Origin: Coemansia sp. RSA 1804
Taxonomy: Eukaryota > Kickxellomycota > Kickxellomycetes > Kickxellales > Kickxellaceae
Reading direction: 5' to 3'
Assembly (NCBI GenBank): GCA_027578815.1
Contig: JANBTH010000476.1
Coordinates: forward strand, 1-16,661
DNA length: 16,661 bases
Below are positions 1 to 7,806 of the stretch, one piece after another. The translations under genes and the position numbers were made by a program. Every line of letters begins with the position of its first letter. Position 1 is the stretch's first letter. Under the pieces are notes generated by a model, which did not search any database, was not told the DNA's origin, and was given only the letters and a program-made list of their open reading frames with translations.

Positions 1-235
1 TCAAGCTAGGTGTCGTTGGGGACTTTGCTGAGCGTCAGGTACTTGGCTCGACCGTGTTGCCTTTTTAGCTGTTTCACGGCGCAATCGGCCTCTTTTCTTT
101 TCTTTTTCTTTTGGCAACTTTATTTAACGATTAGGTTGTTAGCAACCGAGTCTTTTCACTGTAATACGGCTGTTTTCTTTGCCTCCATCCGCCTTTTTGT
201 GATGTTCTTTGGCGTAGTTACTAAAGATATTTCAA
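1..235. other. Left flank of the transposon, no confident gene
   Basis: I see no gene here that I can defend. A pyrimidine-rich tract lies at about 90-113. On the minus strand a short open stretch from about 120 down to a TAG at 6-8 reads like a lysine-rich, then ordinary protein tail (ending in VPNDT), but it has no ATG and is closed upstream by an in-frame stop. It could be a terminal exon or chance. The flank ends at the TA dinucleotide into which the transposon has inserted. Confidence 0.4.
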
Positions 236-237
236 TA
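236..237. repeat. TA target-site duplication, left copy
   Basis: TA immediately outside the left terminal inverted repeat. It pairs with the TA at 4576-4577. A 2-bp duplication alone is weak evidence, but its exact position at both TIR ends is what a Tc1/mariner/IS630 insertion leaves. Confidence 0.8.
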
Positions 238-384
238 CTGTTTTTTGCAAGGCGTTTGGCGGCCGAGCAGGGGTCGTTTTGCGCGAGGGCGGGGCGAGGT
301 TGGCAGCAGGCGGGAGACGGGTTCGCGTCGGCACAGGTGTGGTGTTTGCGCCGTGGTGATGGTTGCTTGGCGGCGGTGGTTTTT
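238..384 (+). repeat. Left terminal inverted repeat (about 147 bp)
   Basis: It matches the reverse complement of 4429-4575. Apart from position 2 (T versus A), the outer roughly 40 bases are identical, beginning with GTTTTTTGCAAGGCG and continuing through GGCGGCCGAGCAGGGG. The inner part diverges with substitutions and one-base indels, and similarity ends at a GGTTTTT. By eye roughly four of five positions match overall. This TIR lies downstream of the Fanzor stop codon, so it may also be part of a guide RNA. Confidence 0.9.
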
Positions 385-538
385 GCGTCGGCGTTGGCGT
401 TGGCGGGCGGTGGTTGGCAGAAGAGCAGAAGAGCAAGGCAGGGCACACGCGGTCTCATTAGTAGTTTGCACAGCACAGCACATGAGGCAATACATATCAC
501 ATGACACCAACTTACCCCGGCTAGAGTATCTTCGGTTT
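238..538 (-). ncRNA. Predicted location of a Fanzor guide RNA (omega RNA)
   Basis: This is a prediction from position, not from a recognised RNA fold. In characterised Fanzor and TnpB systems the guide RNA is made from the region just 3' of the nuclease ORF and runs to the transposon end, the guide being the flanking host DNA. Here that region is minus-strand 538 down to 238, which includes the whole left TIR. The strong conservation of the outer TIR would be consistent with a shared transposase-binding and scaffold function. The guide would begin beyond 238, in the host flank at about 235 to 215. Transcription is not shown. Confidence 0.3.
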
Positions 539-3500
539 TCACACCTGTCGACGGTAGCGATAACATCCGCGGAGTAGTTCGTTGTTGGGGTTGGTGTGGG
601 CGACTGGCTCGCTGGGCGGCCGCCTCTTGTGCGGCATGCTGGTGCCGCTGCTGCTGTCAGTGGGCTGAGATGCGGTCGGATCGGGCGCGCTGCCGTCGGC
701 GTGGGAGCGGGGGCAAAAGCGCTCGGGGATCCCTTTCCCCTCGGCCAGGCTCTCGGCGATCAGCCTGAAGTTGAGCACAGCGGCAAGATCGCGGTTGTAG
801 TGCCGACGCCGCCCCGTCTCCTTGCCATTCTCGTCGAGACACGTCGGGTTTGGGCACCGCAGCAGGCCGTGACACATCACCGTCGGATACCTCTTGTACA
901 TCCAGGGGCGGGGGTTTGGCACCCACTTGCACTTCTCGAGGCGCCCATCCTCACAGTGCGGGCACCACGTACTTGTGAACGCCTCCCGGAGCATCAAGAG
1001 CCGGAACCCGTGCCGCTGAAAGAACCTGCGGAGTCCGATCCCCTTGATGGGCTCGTGGAACTTTGACATGGGCGCCGACCAGTCGCCCAGCACGACGATG
1101 CAATCGGCCCCAAACACCGCGCGGAGCTTGTCGGCCAGGCGCCGCTCGGCCTGCACACGGTTCAGATATGTGGAGAGCTCCAGCTTGCGATGGACCGGCT
1201 GCGTCGGGCGGCCGTGATTTCGGGTCGGGCAGTCGTAGTAATGGTCGCGTAGAGTGGCCCACTCTCGAATGCTGGACAACATGCCGCTCGTACGCTTCGG
1301 GGGTTGTTGCGCGGACAGACTGGTATGTTGATGCGTCGGTGTCCTCGCGCCCCAGCCAGGAATGCTCGGCCAGCCTCCGCTCCGACTCCAGCACAGCCTT
1401 GTTCTCGTTGGCAGCCTTGCGCCGAATGTCCGAGAACCGCCGTACCCGTTGGGATTTGCGGCGCTGGCAGCCAGTGGCGCGAAATGTGACCGGCTTTTCG
1501 GCAGTGCTCCGCGCAGCCATGGCAAAAATCTCGTCCCGCCGCCCCGGGTCGCAGAACACCATGCGAGGGAGCAGCTTTTCCAGCTCCTCCTTGGGCAGGT
1601 CGGTGATCCACTGGACCTTATCCATAGCCTCCTTGAAGTGCCTCCTCGCCCAATACACATGCTTTGGATGCGTCGACAAAACAGGTTCTGCAGCAGCATC
1701 TGGCTCCACCGGGGCATCTTCTTCTGGAGCAGCGGCGGGAGGTTGTTGGGTCTGCGACGCGGCGACTGGAATATTTGCAGCAGCATCCTGCCTTCTTATC
1801 GCACCCCATGCTCCACGTCTTGCCCCGCCTGTCCCAGTCTGCATCTCTGCGCCAGCCGATGCCGCCCCGATCCCAGACGTGGCAACAGCAGGAGTCTGCA
1901 CAAATGCACCAGCATTTTCACGCAATGCCGGGCCTGCTGTCACACCACCCGCTGCCGCCTTTCCGCGTGCTGCACCATCGAGTGTGCGACGACGGCGACG
2001 CTTCTGCTGCTTCAGCCACCGAGCATGTATCTTGAGCGCGTCCTGCGCTGCAATCTCCTCCTCTGGCGTCGGCGGTACTGGCGCTGGTACTAGCTGCTTT
2101 GGTGCTGCTGCAGCTTCCGCTGCCCGCTCTGGCGCACCGGCACGATGCTGTTGACGTTTGCGGCGGAGACGACGCTGGGCTGAATATGTTAGTGCTCTGG
2201 GTGCACTGCCTGCCGCTGCTGGTTCTGCTGCCACTGTTTCTGCCACTGGTCCTGCCGGCGTTTCAGTCGCCGATCCCGGTGCCGCCTCTGTCGCTGGCAT
2301 CGCCTCCGTTCTCGCTGCTGCTGCTGCTGCCCTGCCACACCTAGCACCGCCGTGCCTGCCATGACCACCACGGCCACCACGGCCCGCGCGAGTTGCTTGT
2401 TTTTCTGCTCGGCCGGCGGTTTATATACCGGCAGCCGGACCACCTTGGTTTTTAGGATCGAGATTGACAGCCCGTCGCACTGCATGACGCCGCGAAATTG
2501 ATATCCGTTCCGGGTGCGAAAGGCCTTGTGCCCGATGTTGAGGACGCGCGCCCAGGCAGAAATGTTGGTCTCACTGGCTGGGACACCCTCGACAATGTTG
2601 CCGCACAGCATAGCCCTGTCGATCACTGTGTGCCGGGGAGTACACTTTGTGCGCGTCGGAAAGGGCTGAAGCGCGCGCAGACCCAATTGCTCCTGGACCC
2701 TGGACAGCTCCCAGAATGCTTGAATGTGCCGCTCGGGGTGCAGCTTCACATCGTAATAGATGCTGTCCTGCGCAAAGCCATCGACTGTCTTGTAGGTGCC
2801 GTATATTGGAGTGAGCAGATCCAGCACGCGGCGGCCGTCGTCATCCAGCTCGCTCGGGTTGGGCTGCGGCAACTTGAGCTGGCCCTTCAGGACTCTCGCG
2901 GGCGCCCAAACTTGGAGCTCAGTCGCCTGGCGCACTTCACGGTCGGGACGCCCAGTCATCTGCTGCCGCAGCGCAGCCGCCCTGGCCTTCGATCCAAGGG
3001 CGTGGTTGATCGTCCGCCGGAGCTGCGACCCGAGATGATTTTTTACGCCGTTGACGTACTGTGTCACCATGGCCATGGCCTCATAGTTTGCCGTCTGGCA
3101 TGCCGATCTGAACTCTTCGACCTTGAGCCCGGTAGACCTGAGATAGCTGGGCAGGTACTTGCCAACCAGAGCCCGGAAATCGGCGATCGTGTACTTCTTT
3201 TGCGCAGTCGGAGCAGCATCGGCGGGATCAGTCGGAGCGGCGTCGGGCACAGCAGAGTCGGGCGCAACATCAGGCTGGGCAGTGGCGGGCTGGGCGGGGT
3301 TGGGCGCTGCTTTGGCCCGCGGCTTCAACGACGTAAGAGCGCAGAACACGGCGTAGAAAAATGGCTGCTTGGTGTGAGCTGCCAGATCGAAGGACGGGTT
3401 GTCGTTCAGCTCGCGCACGAAAATCCAACGGGCCAGCTCCAATGCCCTGGTGGCCGTAGTGTTTGTTTTGTCTGCGTGCTGGCGGATCTTGACAACCCAT

Positions 3501-3613
3501 GCGTGGTCTGCGACTGCCTTTAGCGGGAGCTTTATCGCCTGTACAATCTCGACATCTGCGACTTTGTTGACCTGAGCGGGAGGCCCCGGCCCCGGAGTCG
3601 TCGTGTCTCCCAT
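539..3613 (-). pseudogene. Fanzor RNA-guided nuclease (TnpB-like), frameshifted
   Basis: Large transposon-encoded nuclease of the Fanzor family, the eukaryotic counterpart of bacterial TnpB, expected to cut DNA under RNA guidance. Translation from the ATG at 3613 gives the N-terminal half: residues 1-100, a Pro/Ala-rich linker at about 101-138, a helical region (VTQYVNGVKNHLGSQLRR, about 183-200), then RGVMQCDGLSISILK (374-388), a motif shared with TnpB. Coding then shifts frame in a low-complexity Gln/Ala region (2190-2405). The second segment holds RuvC-I as FCDPGRRD (Asp codon 1550-1548). It shifts back near 1283; the third segment has GDWSAP (1087-1070), the alternative RuvC-II Glu in REAFTS (985-983), a CPHC...CPNPTC zinc finger and RuvC-III in NRDLAAVLNF (Asp 790-788). 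An undamaged form would be about 1000 residues. Catalytic residues are intact, so decay is recent, or the shifts are introns or sequencing errors. Confidence 0.88.
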
Positions 3614-3884
3614 TGCCAGAGATGCCAGGAGAGAAGCGAAAAAAAAAAATAAATGAGGTAGCAGTTGTGCTTTGCTCTCGCTGAGCGCGAGTAGAATGGA
3701 GCGGATTCCCCCTCTGGCTGGGCGACCAAATGGTGCTGTCCAACGTTGTGCCACAGGATATGGGAGAGAACCCTTGATTTTGTGCCTCTCCTTTCTGTTT
3801 TCTGCTGTCCAGCTCTGGCAGTGGACCCAGTTGGAATTCAGCACAGGGGCCAGAGAAAAGGTGCTGCCCGAGGGTGCTCTGCAG
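3614..3884 (-). other. Spacer between transposase remnant and Fanzor start
   Basis: This 271-bp stretch should contain the Fanzor promoter or leader. On the minus strand the 60 bases before the ATG are pyrimidine-rich, with a T-run at 3639-3648, as in fungal leaders. The Fanzor frame stays open upstream of 3613 back to a GTG at 3844, but 3613 is the first ATG and is preferred. No TATA box is obvious. Confidence 0.4.
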
Positions 3885-4389
3885 CTAGCCCCAGTGACAG
3901 GGCAGTGCCCTGCTAGAGCAGCATCTACAGATTGGTCTCTCTGTTCTTGCAGCGGGGAAAGAACGAGATAGCATGTCTGCCGTTGTCACTGCACTGGCAG
4001 CGTCTTTGATACGCGCAGACAGTCTATCGTCTGCAGCCAAAGGCGTTCTCCGCACGCCTGCTTTGACTTTGGCCCAGAACTCCTCAATGGGGTTGAGGAA
4101 TGGCGAGTATGGCGGCAGGCACAGCACTTGTACCCTCTTTCCTCCACCAGTGCCCGGACTGCTGCTGACAGCTTTTCGAGCTTCTTTAGCGTCAGGCTGC
4201 ACTTGCCAACCAGGTGCCGGTTAGGGTTCTTTTCGACAAAGTCTATGAGGAACTGGGTGTGTGTGTCATTCAGCTTTCCTGGGCATCCTGTGCGGGGCTT
4301 GTGCGCAGACACGCCAGGGCGCCCTCTTCTTCAGCCATCTCCGCATCTGGTGGTGTGTGCTCGATGCCCATGCCTTGGTCTGGCAGCAT
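3885..4389 (-). pseudogene. Tc1/mariner/IS630-type transposase remnant
   Basis: Remains of a DDE transposase, readable in three successive minus-strand frames. From an ATG at 4389 comes an acidic N-terminus (DQGMGIEHTPPDAEMAEEEG). A second frame holds the start of the DNA-binding helix-turn-helix region (GKLNDTHTQFLIDFVEKNP), joined abruptly to LTLKKLEKLSA and then VRALVEERGYKC. A third frame holds the catalytic C-terminus, LPPYSPFLNPIEEFWAKVK and the following ADDRLSARI segment. LPPYSPxLNPIEEFW is the hallmark around the third catalytic acid. The middle of the protein, which should contain the first two catalytic Asp residues, is missing, as is part of the helix-turn-helix. The product cannot be an active transposase. 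Same strand as, and upstream of, the Fanzor gene. Confidence 0.88.
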
Positions 4390-4428
4390 GTCTTTCTTTC
4401 CTGTCTGGTGGAGGGGGACTAGTCAATT

Positions 4429-4575
4429 AAAAACCACTGCCGCTAATCAATCATCACCCCGGCGCAAACGCTACGCTTGGGCTGACGCGAACCCGTCCCC
4501 CCACCTGCTGCCAACCCCGCCCGCCCTCGCGCAAGCCGACCCCTGCTCGGCCGCCAAACGCCTTGCAAAAAACTG
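4429..4575 (-). repeat. Right terminal inverted repeat (about 147 bp)
   Basis: Inverted partner of 238-384. It lies upstream of the transposase remnant, whose first possible ATG is at 4389, so any element promoter reading leftward would lie in or next to this repeat. Confidence 0.9.
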
Positions 4576-4577
4576 TA
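4576..4577. repeat. TA target-site duplication, right copy
   Basis: TA immediately outside the right terminal inverted repeat, matching 236-237. The local sequence is TATATA, so the exact register could slide by two bases. Confidence 0.8.
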
Positions 4578-4616
4578 TATAAGATGTTTACTTGCGTAAT
4601 TAGAAATAAAATGGTA

Positions 4617-4622
4617 TTTATT
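4617..4622 (-). terminator. AATAAA polyadenylation signal for the SMP-30-like gene
   Basis: AATAAA on the minus strand, about 50 bp past the TAG of the gene at 4673-5710, and just before the right end of the transposon. A plus-strand AATAAA also lies at 4605-4610. Function is inferred from position. Confidence 0.45.
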
Positions 4623-4672
4623 GCTCAACTCGAATAGTACCGCAAGTGGAAAACTGTTAGAATATAGAAAAG

Positions 4673-5710
4673 CTATGCCGTTTTAGCACCATTTAGCTTG
4701 TTGAAGGCATTGCCGGTCGTGTCTGTTCTATATATTTCAACGCACCCCTTCTCTGCATTTTCAGCGCACGCACCCACGATAAACAGGTCCTTGCCCTTCG
4801 CACCAGCAAACTCTAGATTTGCAACACCTTTAATGGATGCAGTCTTGATGTACGCTAGCAGCTTTCCAGACGGTGAAATCTTGGCTACCTTGCTATCACC
4901 ATTTCTGGCAACATAAAGATTCCCGTCAATGTCCGTGCGCATTCCGTCAATGTCAGTTGCTGCGGATTTGTCAAGTTTCCCAAAGTCTACAAATGTGCGA
5001 TCCTTGCTTATCGTGCCTTCCTTGGGATCCAGGTCAAAGGCCTTAATGACATTAGAGATAATACTTCCATCCTTGTTGATAGCCTCTGAGAGGTACAGGG
5101 TCTTTTCATCAGGACTGACTTCAATACCGTTGGTGCGGTAGAACTCGCCGAGCTTCTTTACATTCCCTGCTGAATCGCAAGTCCACAAACCGCCATCACC
5201 AACCTTGGAATTTTCGGTGTAGTTCATTCCTGAGAGGAAAAGTCTTCCAGTTGAGTGTGCAATGGCAATGTCGTTGGGCTGCAGGATGTTAATATTCTTA
5301 CAAAAGTCCTCTGCGCGCAAAGAGTTGCACTTGCTACTAGTGCTCGTCACACGAACCACGCGGTGGTTGTTCACATCGCCTATGTATGCCTCTTGCACTC
5401 CCTTGCTATTAACATGGAAGCGGATCGCATTGAACCAGGCGTCAACAGTCTTCTTGTCCTTGAAGAAAGGCGCTTGCTTTGACCATACTTTTCCAGTCTC
5501 GTTCTTGGAACCTTTATAGTTGACAGCATAAAAGTTGCCGTCCTTGTCGACAGCTGCACCTTCGATTTGGCCACCAAACGTAGTGTTCTCGGGAGTAAGA
5601 TAGGGGACCGAATTATAAACAGGAACGCTGTCACTGGAAGCCGGGGTGTCTTCAGCAATAGCGCTACCCGCTAGCAAGGCAGCAAAAGCGGTAAATAATA
5701 CAAGCTTCAT
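4673..5710 (-). CDS. Secreted SMP-30/gluconolactonase-like beta-propeller protein
   Basis: 345 residues, intronless. The frame is open upstream, but the ATG at 5710 gives a clear signal peptide (MKLVLFTAFAALLAGSAIA, cleavage about 19/20), so the longer start is rejected. The remainder fits the six-bladed propeller SGL/SMP-30 fold: QIEGAAVDKDGNFYAV (Glu50), QPNDI (Asn146), TNGIEVSPDEKTLYLSE (Asn194) and DIDGMRTDIDGNLYVA (Asp255). These sit where SMP-30 enzymes keep their Glu/Asn/Asp metal ligands and substrate Asn. Family members hydrolyse lactones or related esters; the real substrate here is unknown. Several N-glycosylation sites (NTT, NET, NYT) and Cys residues support secretion. It lies 97 bp from the transposon and is followed upstream by two more minus-strand genes. 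Confidence 0.85.
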   Translation of the reverse strand: MKLVLFTAFAALLAGSAIAEDTPASSDSVPVYNSVPYLTPENTTFGGQIEGAAVDKDGNFYAVNYKGSKNETGKVWSKQAPFFKDKKTVDAWFNAIRFHVNSKGVQEAYIGDVNNHRVVRVTSTSSKCNSLRAEDFCKNINILQPNDIAIAHSTGRLFLSGMNYTENSKVGDGGLWTCDSAGNVKKLGEFYRTNGIEVSPDEKTLYLSEAINKDGSIISNVIKAFDLDPKEGTISKDRTFVDFGKLDKSAATDIDGMRTDIDGNLYVARNGDSKVAKISPSGKLLAYIKTASIKGVANLEFAGAKGKDLFIVGACAENAEKGCVEIYRTDTTGNAFNKLNGAKTA

Positions 5711-5866
5711 AGTACAAGTAGTGTTGAGGTGGCTGCGAGTTTGAAAAATGGTTTTGGGTTTCTCTAAAAGGAAAAAGAGTGCAAGTGAGTATGAAAAGAA
5801 GGATATGAGAAAATAAGGGAAAAAAGTGGGAAAATGGGAAATAGGAAAATGGGAAAGTCGAGGCAA
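5711..5866 (-). promoter_or_regulatory. Pyrimidine-rich leader of the SMP-30-like gene
   Basis: On the minus strand this 150-bp stretch is almost entirely T and C with repeated TTTCCCA-like units, a common feature just upstream of highly expressed fungal genes. A TTTTAG at about 5763-5768 could be a 3' splice site of a leader intron, but no convincing donor is seen. Confidence 0.4.
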
Positions 5867-5870
5867 CGAA

Positions 5871-5878
5871 TTTATATC
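5871..5878 (-). promoter_or_regulatory. TATA box candidate (GATATAAA)
   Basis: TATAAA-type element on the minus strand, about 160 bp upstream of the ATG at 5710 and immediately before the pyrimidine-rich leader. Confidence 0.4.
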
Positions 5879-6012
5879 TGGGATTTAGGAGTAAATGCCA
5901 GGAAGCAGTTTTCCACTTTGAAGCCGATTATATGAGACTCCAAACTTAAAAAGGGGAGGCGTGTCTTTGCATGCGGCGATTCAAAAACCATCCCAATTTT
6001 GGAAATTTCTCT

Positions 6013-6095
6013 GGAAACCACGCGGTCCGCCAAGACGTAATATTCTCTACTTTTTATTTCAATTTCGGAAAACCCACGCGGGCTGCTAAGCAGAC
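6013..6095. repeat. Pair of imperfect direct repeats upstream of the SMP-30-like gene
   Basis: Two copies of GGAAA(A)CC(C)ACGCGG followed by a G/C-rich stretch and AGAC lie at 6013-6036 and 6067-6095, about 54 bp apart. The core CCACGCGG is shared. They sit roughly 300-390 bp upstream of the ATG at 5710 and could be binding sites for a GC-rich-motif regulator. Confidence 0.35.
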
Positions 6096-6230
6096 CATAT
6101 CATGCATCACAACATCAGTGTTTATTGGGCGGGTGATACTGCAACATTTTGCACACATGGAAAGAAAAAAAACTAGGGAAATGAAAACAGGAGAAAAGAC
6201 GGAGCGGTGGTATCGGTTACGACGGTGGTG

Positions 6231-6250
6231 GAAGGAAGGAAGGAAGGAAG
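6231..6250. repeat. GAAG tetranucleotide microsatellite
   Basis: Five GAAG/GGAA units in the spacer between the SMP-30-like gene promoter and the Sts1 stop. Confidence 0.8.
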
Positions 6251-6530
6251 CAGCGGCAAACACAAAAGTTTTCCTTTGAGACGACAAGAAGGGTGTAAAA
6301 ATGGTAAGCGGTATTGAAAGCCCAAGGCAGGATTTTGCTGGACGGAGCGGAACTTAAAATGTGTATGTGGAACGAGACACCAGCCCCATAGATAATGAAT
6401 GCCTGGTTTAGTCGACCACATAACAACACGACAACACACTGCATGCGTATGTAATACGTAAGCAAGCATGTACGAGCAAGGCGTTCCTCTCCTTTAGCAC
6501 TCAGTAAAGGATCGTCGCAACTCTGCAAAA

Positions 6531-6565
6531 AAGAAAGAAAGAAAGAAAGAAGTGGTGGTGGTGGT
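6531..6565. repeat. GAAA microsatellite followed by GGT repeats
   Basis: About five GAAA units (6531-6551) run into four GGT units (6553-6565) immediately downstream of the Sts1/Cut8 stop codon at 6574. They would be part of its 3' untranslated region. Confidence 0.8.
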
Positions 6566-6573
6566 ATGTCTAG

Positions 6574-7806
6574 CTATGCCATGGACTCTAGCGGCACTCT
6601 GCTCCCAGAACCTCTGCCATAGTATTGGCCAAAGCTGTGGTGAAAGACTTGGATCGCTGGCTGGAAAAGCAAAGCTTCGCCGCAGCTCGAGTCAAAGTGC
6701 TCCAGTTGCTGAGCCCACTGCAGAAGCATGTCCCGCCCAACAAGATGGCCCTCTTCCGTCCACCGAGACGTAGCCATGGTGGCACGCAGCCATCCATCGG
6801 CTAGAAGCCGCAATGTCTCACGCCTTATTCCGTTGTTTTCCGCCTTGTCCCATCGTGGCATGCGCACAGCAACGTCGGTTGCCTGCGTCAAAAGGTCAAA
6901 CCATTCTGCTGGATGTGAAAGAGCATTGCTCGGCTGCCCAAGATAGCCAGCTCGGCCATCCTCGGTCCTGGTGCTGCTAACCAGCCCGTAGTGCGTAAAG
7001 TGATCCAGGTACATGATGATGGTATCCCGAAGCTCTTCGAGCGCAGACTTGACCCGGCTGTAGGTATAGTCATCCGAGACAACGCCAGTTTTGTTGTAAG
7101 GAAAGGCGGCCTGTAGTCGGCGTTCAAGCCGCGCAAGCTGTCTGCATGCAGAGTTTACTGTTGGTTTAGGAACAAGCTGGCGGACCTGGCATGCCAGATC
7201 TGGATTCTGCAATATCAGTGCATCTAGGAGAGAGCGCAGGCCTTTTTCTTCAAGCGGTTCTAGAAGCTTGTCAAGAGAAACCTCGTTAGGCACTGCGGCA
7301 TCCATTACACGAGTCCTTTTGCGTCCCTCGACATGCCCATTAGCTGGCATACGTCCGCTGCCAGCAGTATATGAGGAAGGAATGCCATGCTGACGCCTTC
7401 CAAACGAAGAGCCGCCAATGGCACCAGCAACAACGGAGCCCTCGTTGTCTAGCATTGAGCGACGGGATTCGCTTGCTGTACGAAACTTGCGAACGGCTGG
7501 CTCGGGCGTGGGTGAAGAACTTTCCATGCCCTCATCCTCGCTGCTGGCCTTTCTCTTCTGGCGGCGGTCAGCAGACTCATAGCCATAGTGTGGGGCGGTT
7601 AGCTGGGTGCCGCTAAACGAAGAGAGTAAACCGGCGTTTGTTGGATTGCCCATCATCGAGCTCTGCCCAAAGCCCAGCCCACAGCTAATGTCTCCGTTTA
7701 TACGGGCGGAAGGCCGTGCAGCGCCCCAAGCAGTGCTGTTGAATCCAGCATGGGAACTGAATGTAGTTGCCAGAGAAGAAGCCTTCCAATGGGCTTGCTG
7801 TGACAT
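6574..7806 (-). CDS. STS1: Sts1/Cut8, nuclear proteasome tethering factor
   Basis: 410 residues, intronless, ATG at 7806. Sts1 (budding yeast) and Cut8 (fission yeast) anchor the 26S proteasome at the nucleus and help nuclear protein turnover and chromosome segregation. The first 170 residues are Ser/Gly-rich and disordered, with two basic clusters (RRQKRK 81-86 and GRKRTR 161-166) that would serve as nuclear localisation signals, as the family requires for importin binding. The conserved helical domain runs from about residue 178: LDKLLEPLEEKGLRSLL, then NPDL, PKPTV (213-217), AFPY (234-237), DYTYSRVK (246-253) and LDHF, all hallmarks of Cut8 proteins. The length is somewhat above the yeast protein, mostly in the N-terminus. 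Part of a minus-strand tandem with the flanking genes, but no functional link is evident. Confidence 0.88.
   Translation of the reverse strand: MSQQAHWKASSLATTFSSHAGFNSTAWGAARPSARINGDISCGLGFGQSSMMGNPTNAGLLSSFSGTQLTAPHYGYESADRRQKRKASSEDEGMESSSPTPEPAVRKFRTASESRRSMLDNEGSVVAGAIGGSSFGRRQHGIPSSYTAGSGRMPANGHVEGRKRTRVMDAAVPNEVSLDKLLEPLEEKGLRSLLDALILQNPDLACQVRQLVPKPTVNSACRQLARLERRLQAAFPYNKTGVVSDDYTYSRVKSALEELRDTIIMYLDHFTHYGLVSSTRTEDGRAGYLGQPSNALSHPAEWFDLLTQATDVAVRMPRWDKAENNGIRRETLRLLADGWLRATMATSRWTEEGHLVGRDMLLQWAQQLEHFDSSCGEALLFQPAIQVFHHSFGQYYGRGSGSRVPLESMA

Larger units (their letters stand above)
238..4575 (-). mobile_element. Tc1/mariner/IS630-type DNA transposon carrying a Fanzor gene
   Basis: A 4338-bp element with both ends visible. 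The two ends are inverted copies of each other over about 147 bp, and each is flanked by TA, the target duplicated by Tc1/mariner/IS630 transposases. The termini read CTG/CAG followed by TTTTTTGC, and a CAGT-like end is common in this superfamily. Inside, on the minus strand, are a broken DDE transposase (4389-3885) and a frameshifted Fanzor nuclease gene (3613-539). Fanzor proteins are known passengers of several eukaryotic transposon superfamilies, including mariner-type elements. The element is clearly more GC-rich than the region to its right. With the transposase broken, this copy could move only with transposase supplied in trans. Seen: TIRs, TA, motifs. Inferred: past mobility. Confidence 0.9.

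Noticed and set aside
10..577. Overlapping ORFs on both strands through the left end of the transposon
   Set aside because: They cross the transposon boundary at 238 and read through the GC-rich TIR; composition is low-complexity and no ORF resembles a protein family.
1063..2154. 363-residue plus-strand open frame across the Fanzor gene
   Set aside because: It is antisense to the Fanzor coding sequence in GC-rich DNA, has a low-complexity Ser/Ala composition and shows no family motif. The minus strand carries clear RuvC and zinc-finger motifs.
2498..3523. 341-residue plus-strand open frame
   Set aside because: Antisense shadow of the Fanzor N-terminal half; no recognisable domain.
3614..3844. 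Extension of the Fanzor N-terminus to a GTG at 3844
   Set aside because: GTG is not a usual nuclear start codon in fungi; the extension has no conserved feature and the ATG at 3613 follows a pyrimidine-rich leader.
5711..5866. N-terminal extension of the SMP-30-like protein from an upstream ATG at 5866
   Set aside because: The extension is encoded by a T/C-rich leader (Phe/Ser/Leu-rich), and the internal ATG at 5710 begins a textbook signal peptide.
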